Shown: positions 17,475 to 26,656, counted from the stretch's first letter. The stretch is 64,000 bases of DNA from Armatimonadota bacterium (GCA_029547025.1 JAKPQA010000073.1:50085-114084); one strand, 5' to 3'. The notes: generated by a model from the sequence alone, not told the origin. Translations and numbers: made by a program.

Positions 17475-18353
17475 CTACCAGCTCGTCGGAGGCTGCCAGT
17501 TGCGGCGCCAGATCGAGCCCTCGGGTGGTGGCTGCTGGTCCTCCATCAGGGCCTGCATCGAGCGGAAGTCCTTGATGCGCGGCGCCACATCGCGCTCCCA
17601 GATGTCCTCCACATCCTGATACGTCAGAAAGCGCGGCTCGAGCCCCAACCGATCATACTCGGCCAGCAGCTCCGAAGCGCGCCTGCCGAGCCGATCGCCG
17701 GCCTCCTCGATGATCTTCTGACCGCGCCGCAGACTGGCCTGGGCCGCATCGGAGCCCATGGCGAAGTGCGGACCGGGAGCGTCGGGTGCGGGCAGGCGCG
17801 AGAGGTCGGCGCAGTCCTCCTGCGCGGCCCACAGCATGGCCGTCTCCACCGACCCACCGTGGCCGCTGTCACCGAACAGGTCCCAGTGGTCCCCATCCAG
17901 CAGGAACGCCAGACGCGCCGGGAAGTGCGGTTGCAGGATCTGCTGAAGGGCCTTCATGTCGTCCGCGTGGGGGCCTGAGTGCCCGGAGAACACGATGATG
18001 ACCCTGAAGCCCCAGTTCTGGCAGGTCCGGACATGGTAGAGGACGTTCTTCATGAACATGGCCGGCGGCAGTGCGGTCAGCCACGGTCGGCTCTGGCCGA
18101 TAACCGCCTCGCCCCAGACGGCATACCCGCCCAGCTCGTGGATGTTCCAGAACATGGTCGGTGCCACGATCCCGCCGTGCAGCTCGGCCGCGCGCCGACA
18201 GAATGCGTGGGCGCGCAGACCATCGCACCCCAGCGCGTTCTGCGGCCCATGTGGCTCGCACAGGCCATACGGCAGGTAGGCCACCGGGCATGCCGCGAAC
18301 GCCGCCTCCAGCTCGTCGACGAACATCCGCTCCCAGCGCACTTCCCGTTTCAT
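17475..18353 (-). CDS. Creatininase-family amidohydrolase
   Basis: Metal-dependent hydrolase of the creatininase fold, 292 aa. Metal-site residues appear as Glu33, His35 and Asp44 in LPYGLCEPHGPQ...GCD, and the later FSGHSGPH matches the family GHGG-type loop. Members open cyclic amides or hydrolyse formamides (creatininase, MftE, 3-dehydro-scyllo-inosose hydrolase and others), so the substrate is open. The ATG at 18353 has only a weak GAGAG upstream. It follows the glycyl radical enzyme gene by 42 nt on the same strand, so a joint pathway is likely. Confidence 0.82.
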   Translation of the reverse strand: MKREVRWERMFVDELEAAFAACPVAYLPYGLCEPHGPQNALGCDGLRAHAFCRRAAELHGGIVAPTMFWNIHELGGYAVWGEAVIGQSRPWLTALPPAMFMKNVLYHVRTCQNWGFRVIIVFSGHSGPHADDMKALQQILQPHFPARLAFLLDGDHWDLFGDSGHGGSVETAMLWAAQEDCADLSRLPAPDAPGPHFAMGSDAAQASLRRGQKIIEEAGDRLGRRASELLAEYDRLGLEPRFLTYQDVEDIWERDVAPRIKDFRSMQALMEDQQPPPEGSIWRRNWQPPTSW

Positions 18354-18395
18354 CGTCTCTCACTGCCTCTCGTTGGGCGGTGGCAGAACTCGCCC

Positions 18396-20621
18396 TCAGT
18401 TGGCCCCCAACAGCCGATCGACCACCATCTGGCGGAACTCCGGCGACAGGCTCGCGAAGTAGACACTGAAGCCCGTCAGCCGCACCACCAGGTCTGGGTA
18501 CTGCGACGGATCCTCGTGGGCGGCCAGAAGCTGCTCTCGGTCGAGCACGTTGATGTTGATCTGCGTGCCACCCATCTCCATGTGGGTACGGATGAGCTGC
18601 GTCACCTGCTCGGTCCCGTGCCCGTTCCCACACAAGCCCGGGTCGAGCTCGATCTGCATCGGCGCCGAGTTGCCCCAGCCCGGCTGCACGGTGGCGACGG
18701 CGTTCGACAGGGCCGTTGGAGCTCCATCGGCGCGGAAGCCAGGATCGGGGTTGGCGCCGTGTGAGATGGCCTCACCTGCCCTGCGCCCATTCGGCGTCGC
18801 CTTCAACCCCTGGCCCATGGCGATCTGCCCCGCCCATGAGAAGAGCCCCGGGATCATGTTGAAGCCGGCCGGTGTGGGTCTCTCCTTCACCAGACTCGTG
18901 AACAGCCGCGTGATGCGAAGCGCGAACTCATCGCCCGCCGAGCCGCCCGAGCCGTAGCGCGGTGCGTGGCGCATCCGCAGACGCGCACGCTCGCCCGCCC
19001 CACCGGCCCAGTTGGCCTCGACGTGCCCGATGACCTCGTCCCAGCTCAGGCTCCGGCTCGACTCAACATACTGGGCCAGCGCGCCGAACGAGTCCGCGAC
19101 CGTCGCCAGGCCAGCTCCGTCGACGCACAGGTTCACATAGTCGACCCCGCCATGCGACGCGTCCAGCCCTCGCTCGATCGTGCCGTGGCAGAGGAGATCG
19201 ATCACGAGCTCGGGCATCACCCCGTGCATGTGCTCCATGTGGAAGTCCAGGCCCTCGGCCAGCACCTCGATGGCCCGCCGCAGATGCCGCTCGAACAGGC
19301 CCCACAGGCGCCCGACGCTCGGTTGCCCCCCCGCGAGCATCTCATCCCACGCCGCGACGAACACGGCCACCAGGTTGACCTTCACGCAGTCGTTCAGCGT
19401 GTACTCGCGGCCCGGCAGGGCGCTCCAGTGGCAGCCCGAGTACGCTCGTGCCCGGGCGATCTCGAGGGGGACCCCGTTGCGGGCGAAGCCGTCAATCAGG
19501 TTGTCGGTGCCCAGGAACTTCGGCACACCCGCCTTGTCCGCGAGGAGCACCTCAACGCCCCGCCGCATCAGCCCGGGGTCGATGCCGCGCCCCACACACA
19601 CCGCGACGTTCGCCGGGATCCGCAGCCGGTGAGCGGCCTCGAGGACCAGATACGACACCGCGTTGGTCGCGTCACGCCCCTCGACGTCGTACCCACCAAG
19701 CTGGATGTACGCGGTGTCCATCACCAGGAGTGACGCCAGATGCAAAATGGCCTCTTCGTCCGTAAGGACCCCGGCTGCGCGATCGCGCTCGTAGTAGGGC
19801 CACAGCAGCACATCGAGCCGCCCCAGCGAGCCGCTGCCGTTGTAGGCCCGGGCCGCCATGTCATACCAAGCCATCCACTGGCACGCCTCACGAAAGGTCT
19901 GCGGCGGGGCCGTCACGAGGCGCTGGTTCATCTCGGCGAGCTCGAGCAGGCTCTGTCGCGCCTCCATCTCCCCCTCCAGGGCTGCCCTCCTGCGTGCCTC
20001 GGCGACGTTCGTCGCGATCCATGCCTGGATCCCCCGAACCACGTGCTCGAGCCCGGCGTAGAACCCCTCGTGCTCCGGCCCGCTGGCCGCGCGGCACCCA
20101 GCGATCTTCGCCAGTAGACCCCCGTACCCCAACTCCAGCCCGATGGCCAGATCCTGGCAGAAATGCTGGGCCGCGCCGATGCCGGTGTGCAGGCCATACT
20201 TCGCCTGTTCCGCGGCCAAGTGCGGGAGGCTCAGCTCCGGCGGCCAGCCCACCGTTCGGTACGCCAGGAAGTTCACCGAGTACCCGCCGAGCAACGAGCT
20301 CTGTGGGTCCACGTAAGGTGGGTGCGCCTCGAGCAGACGGCGGAAGTTGCGTCCGCAGGCCTCCGGTCCAAAAAAGCCGCCGCTCGGGTGGTTCGACTCC
20401 GGCACGAACCCCTTCAGGCGCACGTCGGTGATGGGCACCCCGGAGCCGCTGATGGTCTGTACCGTCTCCCGTCGATCCGGCGGCGGCAGGATCAACGCCC
20501 AGTCGTCGTGATCCATCGACCCGATGACCTGCTGTTTCTCTCGCGTGTGAAGCTGCTTGGTGGCACGGAGGGCCTCGATGCGCGCGCGGCACTTCGCTTC
20601 CGACAGCGTGGGGATCACCAT
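18396..20621 (-). CDS. Glycyl radical enzyme of the pyruvate formate-lyase family
   Basis: Large (741 aa) anaerobic radical enzyme. The C-terminal radical loop VVRLTGFSVYF carries the predicted radical-bearing Gly717 with the usual 24 residues after it. The active-site Cys is Cys397, in YSGCHWSALPG. Most dehydratase-type relatives have GCVE or similar here, and pyruvate formate-lyase has a Cys-Cys pair, so GCHW is unusual and speaks against a simple PFL or glycerol dehydratase assignment. The ATG at 20621 has GGAG close upstream; no better start is visible. No activating radical SAM enzyme with the expected motif lies nearby; the MoaA-like gene at 14.7 kb is not one. Reaction unknown. Confidence 0.85.
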   Translation of the reverse strand: MVIPTLSEAKCRARIEALRATKQLHTREKQQVIGSMDHDDWALILPPPDRRETVQTISGSGVPITDVRLKGFVPESNHPSGGFFGPEACGRNFRRLLEAHPPYVDPQSSLLGGYSVNFLAYRTVGWPPELSLPHLAAEQAKYGLHTGIGAAQHFCQDLAIGLELGYGGLLAKIAGCRAASGPEHEGFYAGLEHVVRGIQAWIATNVAEARRRAALEGEMEARQSLLELAEMNQRLVTAPPQTFREACQWMAWYDMAARAYNGSGSLGRLDVLLWPYYERDRAAGVLTDEEAILHLASLLVMDTAYIQLGGYDVEGRDATNAVSYLVLEAAHRLRIPANVAVCVGRGIDPGLMRRGVEVLLADKAGVPKFLGTDNLIDGFARNGVPLEIARARAYSGCHWSALPGREYTLNDCVKVNLVAVFVAAWDEMLAGGQPSVGRLWGLFERHLRRAIEVLAEGLDFHMEHMHGVMPELVIDLLCHGTIERGLDASHGGVDYVNLCVDGAGLATVADSFGALAQYVESSRSLSWDEVIGHVEANWAGGAGERARLRMRHAPRYGSGGSAGDEFALRITRLFTSLVKERPTPAGFNMIPGLFSWAGQIAMGQGLKATPNGRRAGEAISHGANPDPGFRADGAPTALSNAVATVQPGWGNSAPMQIELDPGLCGNGHGTEQVTQLIRTHMEMGGTQININVLDREQLLAAHEDPSQYPDLVVRLTGFSVYFASLSPEFRQMVVDRLLGAN

Positions 20622-20686
20622 CGTCTCCGACAGACAGATGCCGGTCGGGCGAGACCATCCAGCCAGACCGGCCCGGTGCCAGGCAA

Positions 20687-21262
20687 CTACTGCGCCTGGG
20701 TCTCCTGACGGGCACAACCGCCGCCTCGTCCGAGGCTCGACATACCGAGGATAAGCCACTTGCCGTTGGCCCGAGTCATGTCGAAGGACACGCGGCCCTC
20801 CTGGGCCGGTAACACCAGCACGAGGAGCGGGGGCTTACTGCTGAACAGGTACCGCGACTCCGGGTCGGGCGTGAAGCTCGTCGGAACGGCCCGCTCCACA
20901 CTGATCTCTGGCTTCTGGGCCGCCCTGGCATCGGTCTTGAGCCGCACGATACGCCCGTTCTCGATGGTGCACTTGAAGCCGGCCGGACCCGCCAGTGTCT
21001 GCAGCTTGGCCTCATCGCCCGCCCGCACCGCGCTCACGTAATCCCGCACCGTCGCCAGCGCCCCAGCCTTCGACCACACCTGCAGCTTCACGGCACCCAC
21101 AATCGCCTCCGAGAAGTACAGGAGGGGCAGCAGCAGCACGAGACCCAACACCAGGACCACGACCGCGTCCCGGCTCACGGGAGGCCGTTTCGCTGCCGCC
21201 GCGGGCTGCGACTCCTGCTGGCTCTCAGGAGAGCCCAACTGCTGCGTGTCCGCGTCCCCCAT
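20687..21262 (-). CDS. Membrane-anchored hypothetical protein, paralogue A
   Basis: 191 aa: a Gln/Ala/Pro-rich N-terminus, one transmembrane helix (residues about 33-52, VVVLVLGLVLLLPLLYF), then an extracytoplasmic domain of about 130 residues. It shares with its neighbour at 21332 the pattern WSKAG, a DEA-containing helix, GRIV-LK, SFTPD, a LPA-x-G-R-SF strand and NGKW near the end. This looks like a small NTF2-like or DUF4878-like ligand domain, but I do not claim a family. The start at 21262 has GGGAG 9 nt upstream. Confidence 0.75.
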   Translation of the reverse strand: MGDADTQQLGSPESQQESQPAAAAKRPPVSRDAVVVLVLGLVLLLPLLYFSEAIVGAVKLQVWSKAGALATVRDYVSAVRAGDEAKLQTLAGPAGFKCTIENGRIVRLKTDARAAQKPEISVERAVPTSFTPDPESRYLFSSKPPLLVLVLPAQEGRVSFDMTRANGKWLILGMSSLGRGGGCARQETQAQ

Positions 21263-21331
21263 GCTGGTCGGCTCCCTGACTGTGGTCGTTCACGGCTCGA
21301 CGCGGCGCCACCCGATCGTGCGCCTCTCTGC

Positions 21332-21838
21332 CTACTGCTTGCCGGCCCCGATCGGGTTGAGGCTGATGATGGCCCACTTGCCGTTCACCCGCGTCATGCC
21401 AAACGAGAGCCGGCCACCATCCTTGGCGGGAAGCATGACCGTGTAGACGGGAGGGTCGGCTGTGTACCGGTAGTACGAGTCCTGGTCCGGAGTGAAGCTC
21501 GATGGTGTGGCCTGCTCAACCGGAATCGGGGGGAAGGAGCCAAACGCGCCGCCCGACTTGAGCGCGACGATGCGCCCACCCTCGAAAACGCACTGGAAAC
21601 CCACACTGCCACCGACGGCATCCAGCGCGGCCTCGTCGTTGGCCTCCAGTGCCTTGGCATAGGCCCGAATCGCTCCGATGGGGCCCGCCTTCGACCACGG
21701 CCGCAGGAACAGCACTCCTCGAAGCGTGTCCGCGTAGTACATGCCGACGCACAGAACCAGAAAGGCGACGACCAAAGTCACGATCGCGCCCAAACTGACA
21801 CCGGCCTTCTTGGCAACCGGCGGGGGGCGGTCCGACAC
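21332..21838 (-). CDS. Membrane-anchored hypothetical protein, paralogue B
   Basis: 168 aa, the same design as the gene 69 nt downstream: short cytosolic N-terminus, one transmembrane helix (LGAIVTLVVAFLVLCVGMYY), extracytoplasmic domain with WSKAG, NDEAALDAVGG, GRIVALK, SFTPDQDSYYRY, LPAKDGGRLSF and VNGKWAI. The GTG at 21838 has GAGGAGAGG upstream. The pair is a tandem duplication that has diverged. Position between a response regulator and the glycyl radical enzyme may be functional or incidental. Confidence 0.78.
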   Translation of the reverse strand: MSDRPPPVAKKAGVSLGAIVTLVVAFLVLCVGMYYADTLRGVLFLRPWSKAGPIGAIRAYAKALEANDEAALDAVGGSVGFQCVFEGGRIVALKSGGAFGSFPPIPVEQATPSSFTPDQDSYYRYTADPPVYTVMLPAKDGGRLSFGMTRVNGKWAIISLNPIGAGKQ

Positions 21839-21882
21839 CGCGGTCCTCTCCTCAGCGAATCCCGGGAGGGCGGGGGCGACTT

Positions 21883-22284
21883 CTAGTCGGCCTCCTCCTC
21901 CTCATCCAGAATGCGTCGAACCAGGGTAACCAGCTCCAGAGGGTTGAACGGCTTGGTGAGATAGCTGTCCACACCCTCCTGCCAGCCGCGGGTGATGTCG
22001 GCGTCCTGCGAACGCGACGTCAACATGATCACCGGTACCTGGGCCCGGTTCGCGTCCTCTCGCAGCGCCTTCAAAACTCCCCAGCCATCGAGGATGGGCA
22101 TCATGATGTCCAGCACGACCAGATCGGGGTTGATCCGGTCGAACATCTCTAGTGCCTGCGCACCATCGGACGCCACGGTGACCTCGTAGCCCGCCTTCTC
22201 CAGATGGAGCGAGATGAGCTTGGTCATGTGGACCTCATCATCCACGGCCAGAATGCGCTTGCGTGCCCTATCCTCCGAAGCCAA
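21883..22284 (-). CDS. Single-domain response regulator (CheY-like)
   Basis: Receiver-only protein of 133 aa. It has the acidic pair in RILAVDDE, the phospho-acceptor Asp in LVVLDIMMP, the switch Thr in IMLTSRS, and Lys in LTKPFNPLEL. No output domain follows; the tail is acidic (DEEEEAD). The TTG at 22284 is preferred because GGGAGG lies 8 nt upstream and the receiver then begins about 10 residues later. An open frame extends 34 codons further. No partner kinase is in the window. Confidence 0.85.
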   Translation of the reverse strand: MASEDRARKRILAVDDEVHMTKLISLHLEKAGYEVTVASDGAQALEMFDRINPDLVVLDIMMPILDGWGVLKALREDANRAQVPVIMLTSRSQDADITRGWQEGVDSYLTKPFNPLELVTLVRRILDEEEEAD

Positions 22285-22482
22285 GGGACGGTCCTCCCTG
22301 GAGAGCCACGGGGCTCTGCTGGCTGGTCGCTCTCCTATCTTCGGCACACCGCTGGCCAGCCCTTCCCCGGCCACACACCGGTGCACTCGGAGCCAACAGC
22401 AACTCCCTGGCGGAACGAGCCACCAGGGAGAGGACGGTCGCGCAACTCCGGCCAGCCATACCAGGCCCGCTAGGAGAAGCGA

Positions 22483-22893
22483 TCACTTGGCCCTGAAAAA
22501 GAGATGACTACTGACCTTCGTCTCTCCGACGTACAGCAGCACCTCGTGCTCCTCGCCCGCATTGGTAAACTGGAAGTACACGGGGCTGCTCGCCTTGTTC
22601 TTCTCCACCGTCACCGCAGAGCCGGACTTACCCTCAATCGAGAACTTGTACGTCTTGTCCTCGCTCTTGACTGTGAGCTTGATCCGAACGCCCGTTGTCA
22701 CGTAGACGATCCTCTTCGCGCCCTCCGCGACCGGGGCCGGGCTCACAATCGAGTCAGCCCGGAGCACGACCGTCAGTGGCTCCTCCTTGGGGGGAGGAGG
22801 CGGCGTCCGCCGCTCCGCGGCCGCCGGCAGGCCCAAGAAGACCGCACACCACAGGGAGACGAGAACCATGACGGCGAAGCCTCTGCGTGTCAT
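22483..22893 (-). CDS. Small exported hypothetical protein
   Basis: 136 aa with a signal peptide (RR then FAVMVLVSLWCAVFLGLPAAA), a Pro-rich linker and a predicted all-beta domain of about 95 residues rich in Val, Lys and Glu. The domain resembles Ig-like or cupredoxin-like sandwiches in pattern but has no Cys, Met or His copper ligands. The ATG at 22893 is chosen over ATGs at 22899 and 22914 because GGGAGGG then sits at a proper distance. Function unknown; a 7-bp hairpin lies about 50 nt upstream. Confidence 0.65.
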   Translation of the reverse strand: MTRRGFAVMVLVSLWCAVFLGLPAAAERRTPPPPPKEEPLTVVLRADSIVSPAPVAEGAKRIVYVTTGVRIKLTVKSEDKTYKFSIEGKSGSAVTVEKNKASSPVYFQFTNAGEEHEVLLYVGETKVSSHLFFRAK

Positions 22894-22945
22894 GTGCATC
22901 GACCCTCCCCGCATGCAACCAACGCTCCCGAGACTCCATGGCCCC

Positions 22946-22963
22946 GTGCATCCTTAGATGCAC
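22946..22963 (-). promoter_or_regulatory. Short hairpin upstream of the small exported protein
   Basis: GTGCATC-CTTA-GATGCAC is a perfect 7-bp inverted repeat in the 244-nt gap before the next gene. It could be an operator or part of the 5' leader. No clear -35/-10 pair is seen. Confidence 0.35.
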
Positions 22964-23137
22964 CGCGGGCCGCAAGTACTCCCACGGGTACAAGGACGTT
23001 CGAGGTGGGGTCCGCGTTCCGGCCAAGGCCTTCGCCCTGTGACTCGGCCATCCTCCGGTCCCGGTCACCTTCATGCAGCCTAAGTGTGCCTCCCCGACCG
23101 CCGGCTCTCATCCGCCATGCCGAGCAAGTGGGGAGAG

Positions 23138-24487
23138 CTACTGGGAGCTCGGGATGATGGCGACCAGCGCGTACACCGATGTCGCCACGAGCAGCACCGT
23201 GTGCATGCCCAGTACCCATGGACGAAGGGGGCCCGGACTCACCCGCCACAGCCCCGCCACGTAGAGCGACGCCATTGCCGGCAGCATCAGGAACAGGTAC
23301 CGGGCCTGGGCCTGAAAGTACGTCACGTTGAACTGCAGGTAGGCGAGGAAGACCAGGAAGACCCCCACCACCAGCACACCCAGGAACTTGCGGTGGCCCT
23401 CCGCCATCTCCCGCGCGCCCTCGTGGGCCAGATCGAGGAACATCAGCATACCGAACACGGCGACGATCGCCGGGACTGCCGCGGCGCGGTAGACCCAGAT
23501 CGGCAGGAAGCATTGGGGCTGGCTGAGATGCCCGAAGGCGCCGACCAGGGTCTTCCACGTGTACGGCCCGACCAGAACCATCCAGTAGCTCGGGCTCGCC
23601 GGCCCATCGGGGAAGAACGTGAATGCCGTCGGGCGGTCCTTCAGGAACACCTCGTTGAAGCGCCCCACACCCAGGGGATCACCATAGAGCACCAGGTTAC
23701 GGGCCAGCCAGGGCGCATAGACCACTGCCGCCGCAACGACCATGGCCGCCGAGCAAACGAAGGCCACGCGCGACGGAGCCTGCCGCGAACGGCTGGCGAT
23801 AGCAACAGCCAGAGGTCCCACCGCCACCAGCGGCAGCGCCGTGCTCTTCGAGAGCAGCGCCAGCCCGATCAGACCTCCGGTCAGGACCGAGTCGAACACC
23901 CCAAAGCCATCGCGCGAACCTCGCACGAGACGCAGCAGCACCCAGGCCGCCACCAGGTTGGCCAGGCCGTCGTTGGTGCAGACCGACAGCAGGTAGAGGT
24001 GCATGGGCAGGAACGCACACAGGCCGGTGACGCCCAGGGCGAAGGCGTCGCCCGCCCGGGGCAGCAGCTCTCGGGCGAAGTGAAACACGACCACCAGGAA
24101 CACCAACCCGATCGCCGTGTTCAGAAGCCGCAGGGCATACTCGTTCCCCCGCGAGACCCACCACACGAGCGCGCCCAGGGCGTAATAGGCCGGCGGCTGG
24201 TGCGCCTCGTAACCGGCGGGCGAGTCTTCCGAGAGGATGGGCAGCCGCATCTCGGTCGCCAGGTAGCGCACGTATGCGACGTGGTGTGCCTCATCCGGAG
24301 CCGTCCCCATGCGGGTGACGAAGGCACACACCACCGAGAGGAGTGCGAAGGCCCCGAGGATCGCCCAGAGCACGCGCCGCACCGCCAGTGTGGGCGGCGG
24401 CGGAGCCACCCACTCGAGAGACTCGGGCTGCGAAACCTCCGGAACGGAAACCGCTGGCTTGCGCGAGCGGCGCTTGGCCTTCGGCAT
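23138..24487 (-). CDS. GT-C-type membrane glycosyltransferase, GT39/PMT-like
   Basis: Polytopic membrane protein of 449 aa with about 10 helices. The first extracytoplasmic loop carries the acidic motif APDEAHHVAYVRY, typical of lipid-linked-sugar-dependent glycosyltransferases (ArnT/PMT-like); HQPPAYYALGALV in the second part of the loop is also characteristic. The Lys/Arg-rich N-terminus is cytosolic. The ATG at 24487 has GGGAG 8 nt upstream; a GTG at 24496 overlaps the previous stop but has no room for a ribosome-binding site. It is the last gene of the kdsC-led operon, suggesting surface-glycan modification. Confidence 0.78.
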   Translation of the reverse strand: MPKAKRRSRKPAVSVPEVSQPESLEWVAPPPPTLAVRRVLWAILGAFALLSVVCAFVTRMGTAPDEAHHVAYVRYLATEMRLPILSEDSPAGYEAHQPPAYYALGALVWWVSRGNEYALRLLNTAIGLVFLVVVFHFARELLPRAGDAFALGVTGLCAFLPMHLYLLSVCTNDGLANLVAAWVLLRLVRGSRDGFGVFDSVLTGGLIGLALLSKSTALPLVAVGPLAVAIASRSRQAPSRVAFVCSAAMVVAAAVVYAPWLARNLVLYGDPLGVGRFNEVFLKDRPTAFTFFPDGPASPSYWMVLVGPYTWKTLVGAFGHLSQPQCFLPIWVYRAAAVPAIVAVFGMLMFLDLAHEGAREMAEGHRKFLGVLVVGVFLVFLAYLQFNVTYFQAQARYLFLMLPAMASLYVAGLWRVSPGPLRPWVLGMHTVLLVATSVYALVAIIPSSQ

Positions 24488-24492
24488 GCCGC

Positions 24493-26505
24493 TCACTCCC
24501 GTCCCGTCAGTCGCAACACAAAGGTGGCTCGCTGTTCCGCGGGATCGCCAAAGGCGACCTCGAGCCGGCCTTCGGCCGCCAGCGCATCAATGAACCGCGC
24601 CACGCGGTCCTTCGGCCCGGGGCCCATCACCCCGGGGTGGTACCTCGGGTTCACGAGAATATGCGTGATCCCCCGCGCCCGCAAGGCCGATAGAAAGTCG
24701 TCAGGCGTGCGCATGCGCTCATACGGGTAGAGCGTGTTGTGGAACCGGTCGGCGAACTCGGCCGGCACATCGAGGCGGTACAGCCGTGGCTCGCCGAAGA
24801 CCGCAACCTTGGCTTTCGGGCCCGCATGGGCGTTGAGGTACTCGAAAGCCCCGTGCGACTCGAAAGTGGCGGCGTCGACCTCCTCAGCCGTCCACACTCC
24901 CAGCGCCGTGGGCAGCGCGGCCGTGGCACGCAGCAGGTGTAGCGCCAGGAGGCATGCGGAGACCGTACCGAACGAGAGCCAGCCCGCCGCTCGTGGAGCC
25001 CGCCCCAGCCGCCCGAGATGCACCACCCCATAGCCTACGCCCAGCGCGCCCGCGGCGAAGAACGGAATCTGGTAGCGCGAGAGCTGGCTCAAATGCGTCT
25101 GCGCGAACAGCCCGAAGCCCGCGTAGGCGAGCAGCGCCTTGAGAGTCGGCGGCAGCGGGCGCAGCCAGATCAGCACCGGGAGCAGCGCCACGAACAGCGG
25201 CCCGATGATGCACGGCACCGCCGCTTGCTCCCAGAACCGCGCGGGATCGATCACCTCGAGCAGCGGCACAACGAGGGCGGCGGCGGCATTGGGCCAGTCG
25301 CCCCTGCGGAACAGCGCCCGCACCACCGCGGCCGAGGCGGACGCGTCCGCCGTCTCGGACTGGGCGCCGACGCCAACCTCCATCCGGCGGTAGGTGCCCT
25401 CGGCCACCGCCCTCGCGATGGCGTGGGTTCCGTGGCTCTGCTGCTCCTCCTGGTAGGTGCGCGCGTGCTCCCGGCTCCACCCTCTACCACCAAGCACCTC
25501 GTAAAAGAAAGGGAAGACCGGGTTGCCCGTGTAGACATACGTCTTGATGTACCACGGGCTCGCCAGACCGATGGCCGTGGCCCCGAGCAGCAGTGTGGAC
25601 GCCACGGCCCCGCGTGTCTGGCGCCGCCAGGCCTCGGTGAGCAGTGTTGCGCCGCAGACGAACAGCACAACCAGGAGGCCCGTCATCTTCACACCCAGGG
25701 CCAGACCCGCGAACAGTCCGGCCGCCACCAGCCACCCTCGGCCGCGCCCCTGACGCCACTCCGACCACGCCAGCACGGTCAGGAGTCCATACAGCGCCAG
25801 CCCCAGGTCGATGTACGCCGTGCCGGCCTCCCACGCCACGGCGGGGATGGTCGCGAAGGCCAGGGCGCCGGCCGGGCCCACCGCTCCCGGTACGCCTGCG
25901 CCATTCCCGGGCCGCCCCAGCGAATGACCAGCGCCGCAGAGGGCCAGAACACACAGCAGATACATGGCGAGATGAAACAGCTTCGCCAGGCGATCGGAGT
26001 GCAGACCTAGCCCCAGCAGGTAAAGCATCTCCATGTTGAACGGGAAGTTCGTGTGGTGATCGTGCTCGATGAAGTGGATCCGATGCGCCTGCAGGAACTG
26101 CTTGGGGCCGGTGAGGTGATAGACCAAGGTGTCCCACTCATCGCCACCGGGGGGCACCAGGTTCCGGACCAGGGCCGCCACCCCGCACGCGATCAGCGCC
26201 GCCCAAAGCAGGCTCTCAAGCCGCCCCGCGGGCCAACGAGCCTCCCGAAGCCAGCGCACCCGTTCCGGGATCTGACGCCAGCCGATGGCGTACAGCGACA
26301 GCGCCGCCAGAGCCAGGGCCCACGGATAGAGCAGGCCCACCAACCCCAGCCCCAGCACCAGGTACGCGAGCACCCCGAGCCCCAGGGCGGCATCATAGCC
26401 GACCTCCAGGCACCGCGCCTCGCCCGTGGCTCTCAGCCAGGTGCGGATCTGCCGGCCGCACGCACACGCGCCGGTCAAGACCCCGAGCCAGAGGAGCACA
26501 GCCAC
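24493..26505 (-). CDS. GT-C-type membrane glycosyltransferase
   Basis: Polytopic membrane protein of about 670 aa. The luminal catalytic-loop motif appears as GGDEWDTLVYHLTGPKQFL, followed by HHTNFPFNMEMLYLLG, a pattern of large dolichyl- or polyprenyl-sugar-dependent enzymes. More than ten helices are followed by a soluble C-terminal domain (from about residue 530) with FGEPRLYRLD and ITHILVNPRYHPGV. The GTG at 26505 lies just after the stop of the small membrane protein gene; GTG 26499 is an alternative. The ribosome-binding site is weak, consistent with coupling to the upstream gene. Confidence 0.76.
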   Translation of the reverse strand: MAVLLWLGVLTGACACGRQIRTWLRATGEARCLEVGYDAALGLGVLAYLVLGLGLVGLLYPWALALAALSLYAIGWRQIPERVRWLREARWPAGRLESLLWAALIACGVAALVRNLVPPGGDEWDTLVYHLTGPKQFLQAHRIHFIEHDHHTNFPFNMEMLYLLGLGLHSDRLAKLFHLAMYLLCVLALCGAGHSLGRPGNGAGVPGAVGPAGALAFATIPAVAWEAGTAYIDLGLALYGLLTVLAWSEWRQGRGRGWLVAAGLFAGLALGVKMTGLLVVLFVCGATLLTEAWRRQTRGAVASTLLLGATAIGLASPWYIKTYVYTGNPVFPFFYEVLGGRGWSREHARTYQEEQQSHGTHAIARAVAEGTYRRMEVGVGAQSETADASASAAVVRALFRRGDWPNAAAALVVPLLEVIDPARFWEQAAVPCIIGPLFVALLPVLIWLRPLPPTLKALLAYAGFGLFAQTHLSQLSRYQIPFFAAGALGVGYGVVHLGRLGRAPRAAGWLSFGTVSACLLALHLLRATAALPTALGVWTAEEVDAATFESHGAFEYLNAHAGPKAKVAVFGEPRLYRLDVPAEFADRFHNTLYPYERMRTPDDFLSALRARGITHILVNPRYHPGVMGPGPKDRVARFIDALAAEGRLEVAFGDPAEQRATFVLRLTGRE

Positions 26506-26509
26506 CGGC

Positions 26510-26656
26510 CTAGTCGCCCCCCGAGAGGAGCCGGACCACGGTCCCGGCCGCGCCCGCCTCGCGAGAACACGCCTGACCAACGTAGGGCTGTGCGAGGAAC
26601 CAGACCGTGATCCCCGCGATCCACAGCGCCACCAGACAGGAGATCAGCGACCTCAC
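26510..26656 (-). CDS. Tiny membrane protein (48 aa) within the glycan operon
   Basis: A one-helix peptide: two polar residues, then a hydrophobic stretch (SLISCLVALWIAGITVWFL), then a Gly/Arg-containing tail ending LLSGGD. The GTG at 26656 overlaps the stop of the metallophosphoesterase gene (GTGA), and the next gene starts 5 nt after its stop. This precise coupling on both sides is the main argument that it is real. No family recognised; it may be an accessory subunit of the neighbouring glycosyltransferase. Confidence 0.55.
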   Translation of the reverse strand: MRSLISCLVALWIAGITVWFLAQPYVGQACSREAGAAGTVVRLLSGGD

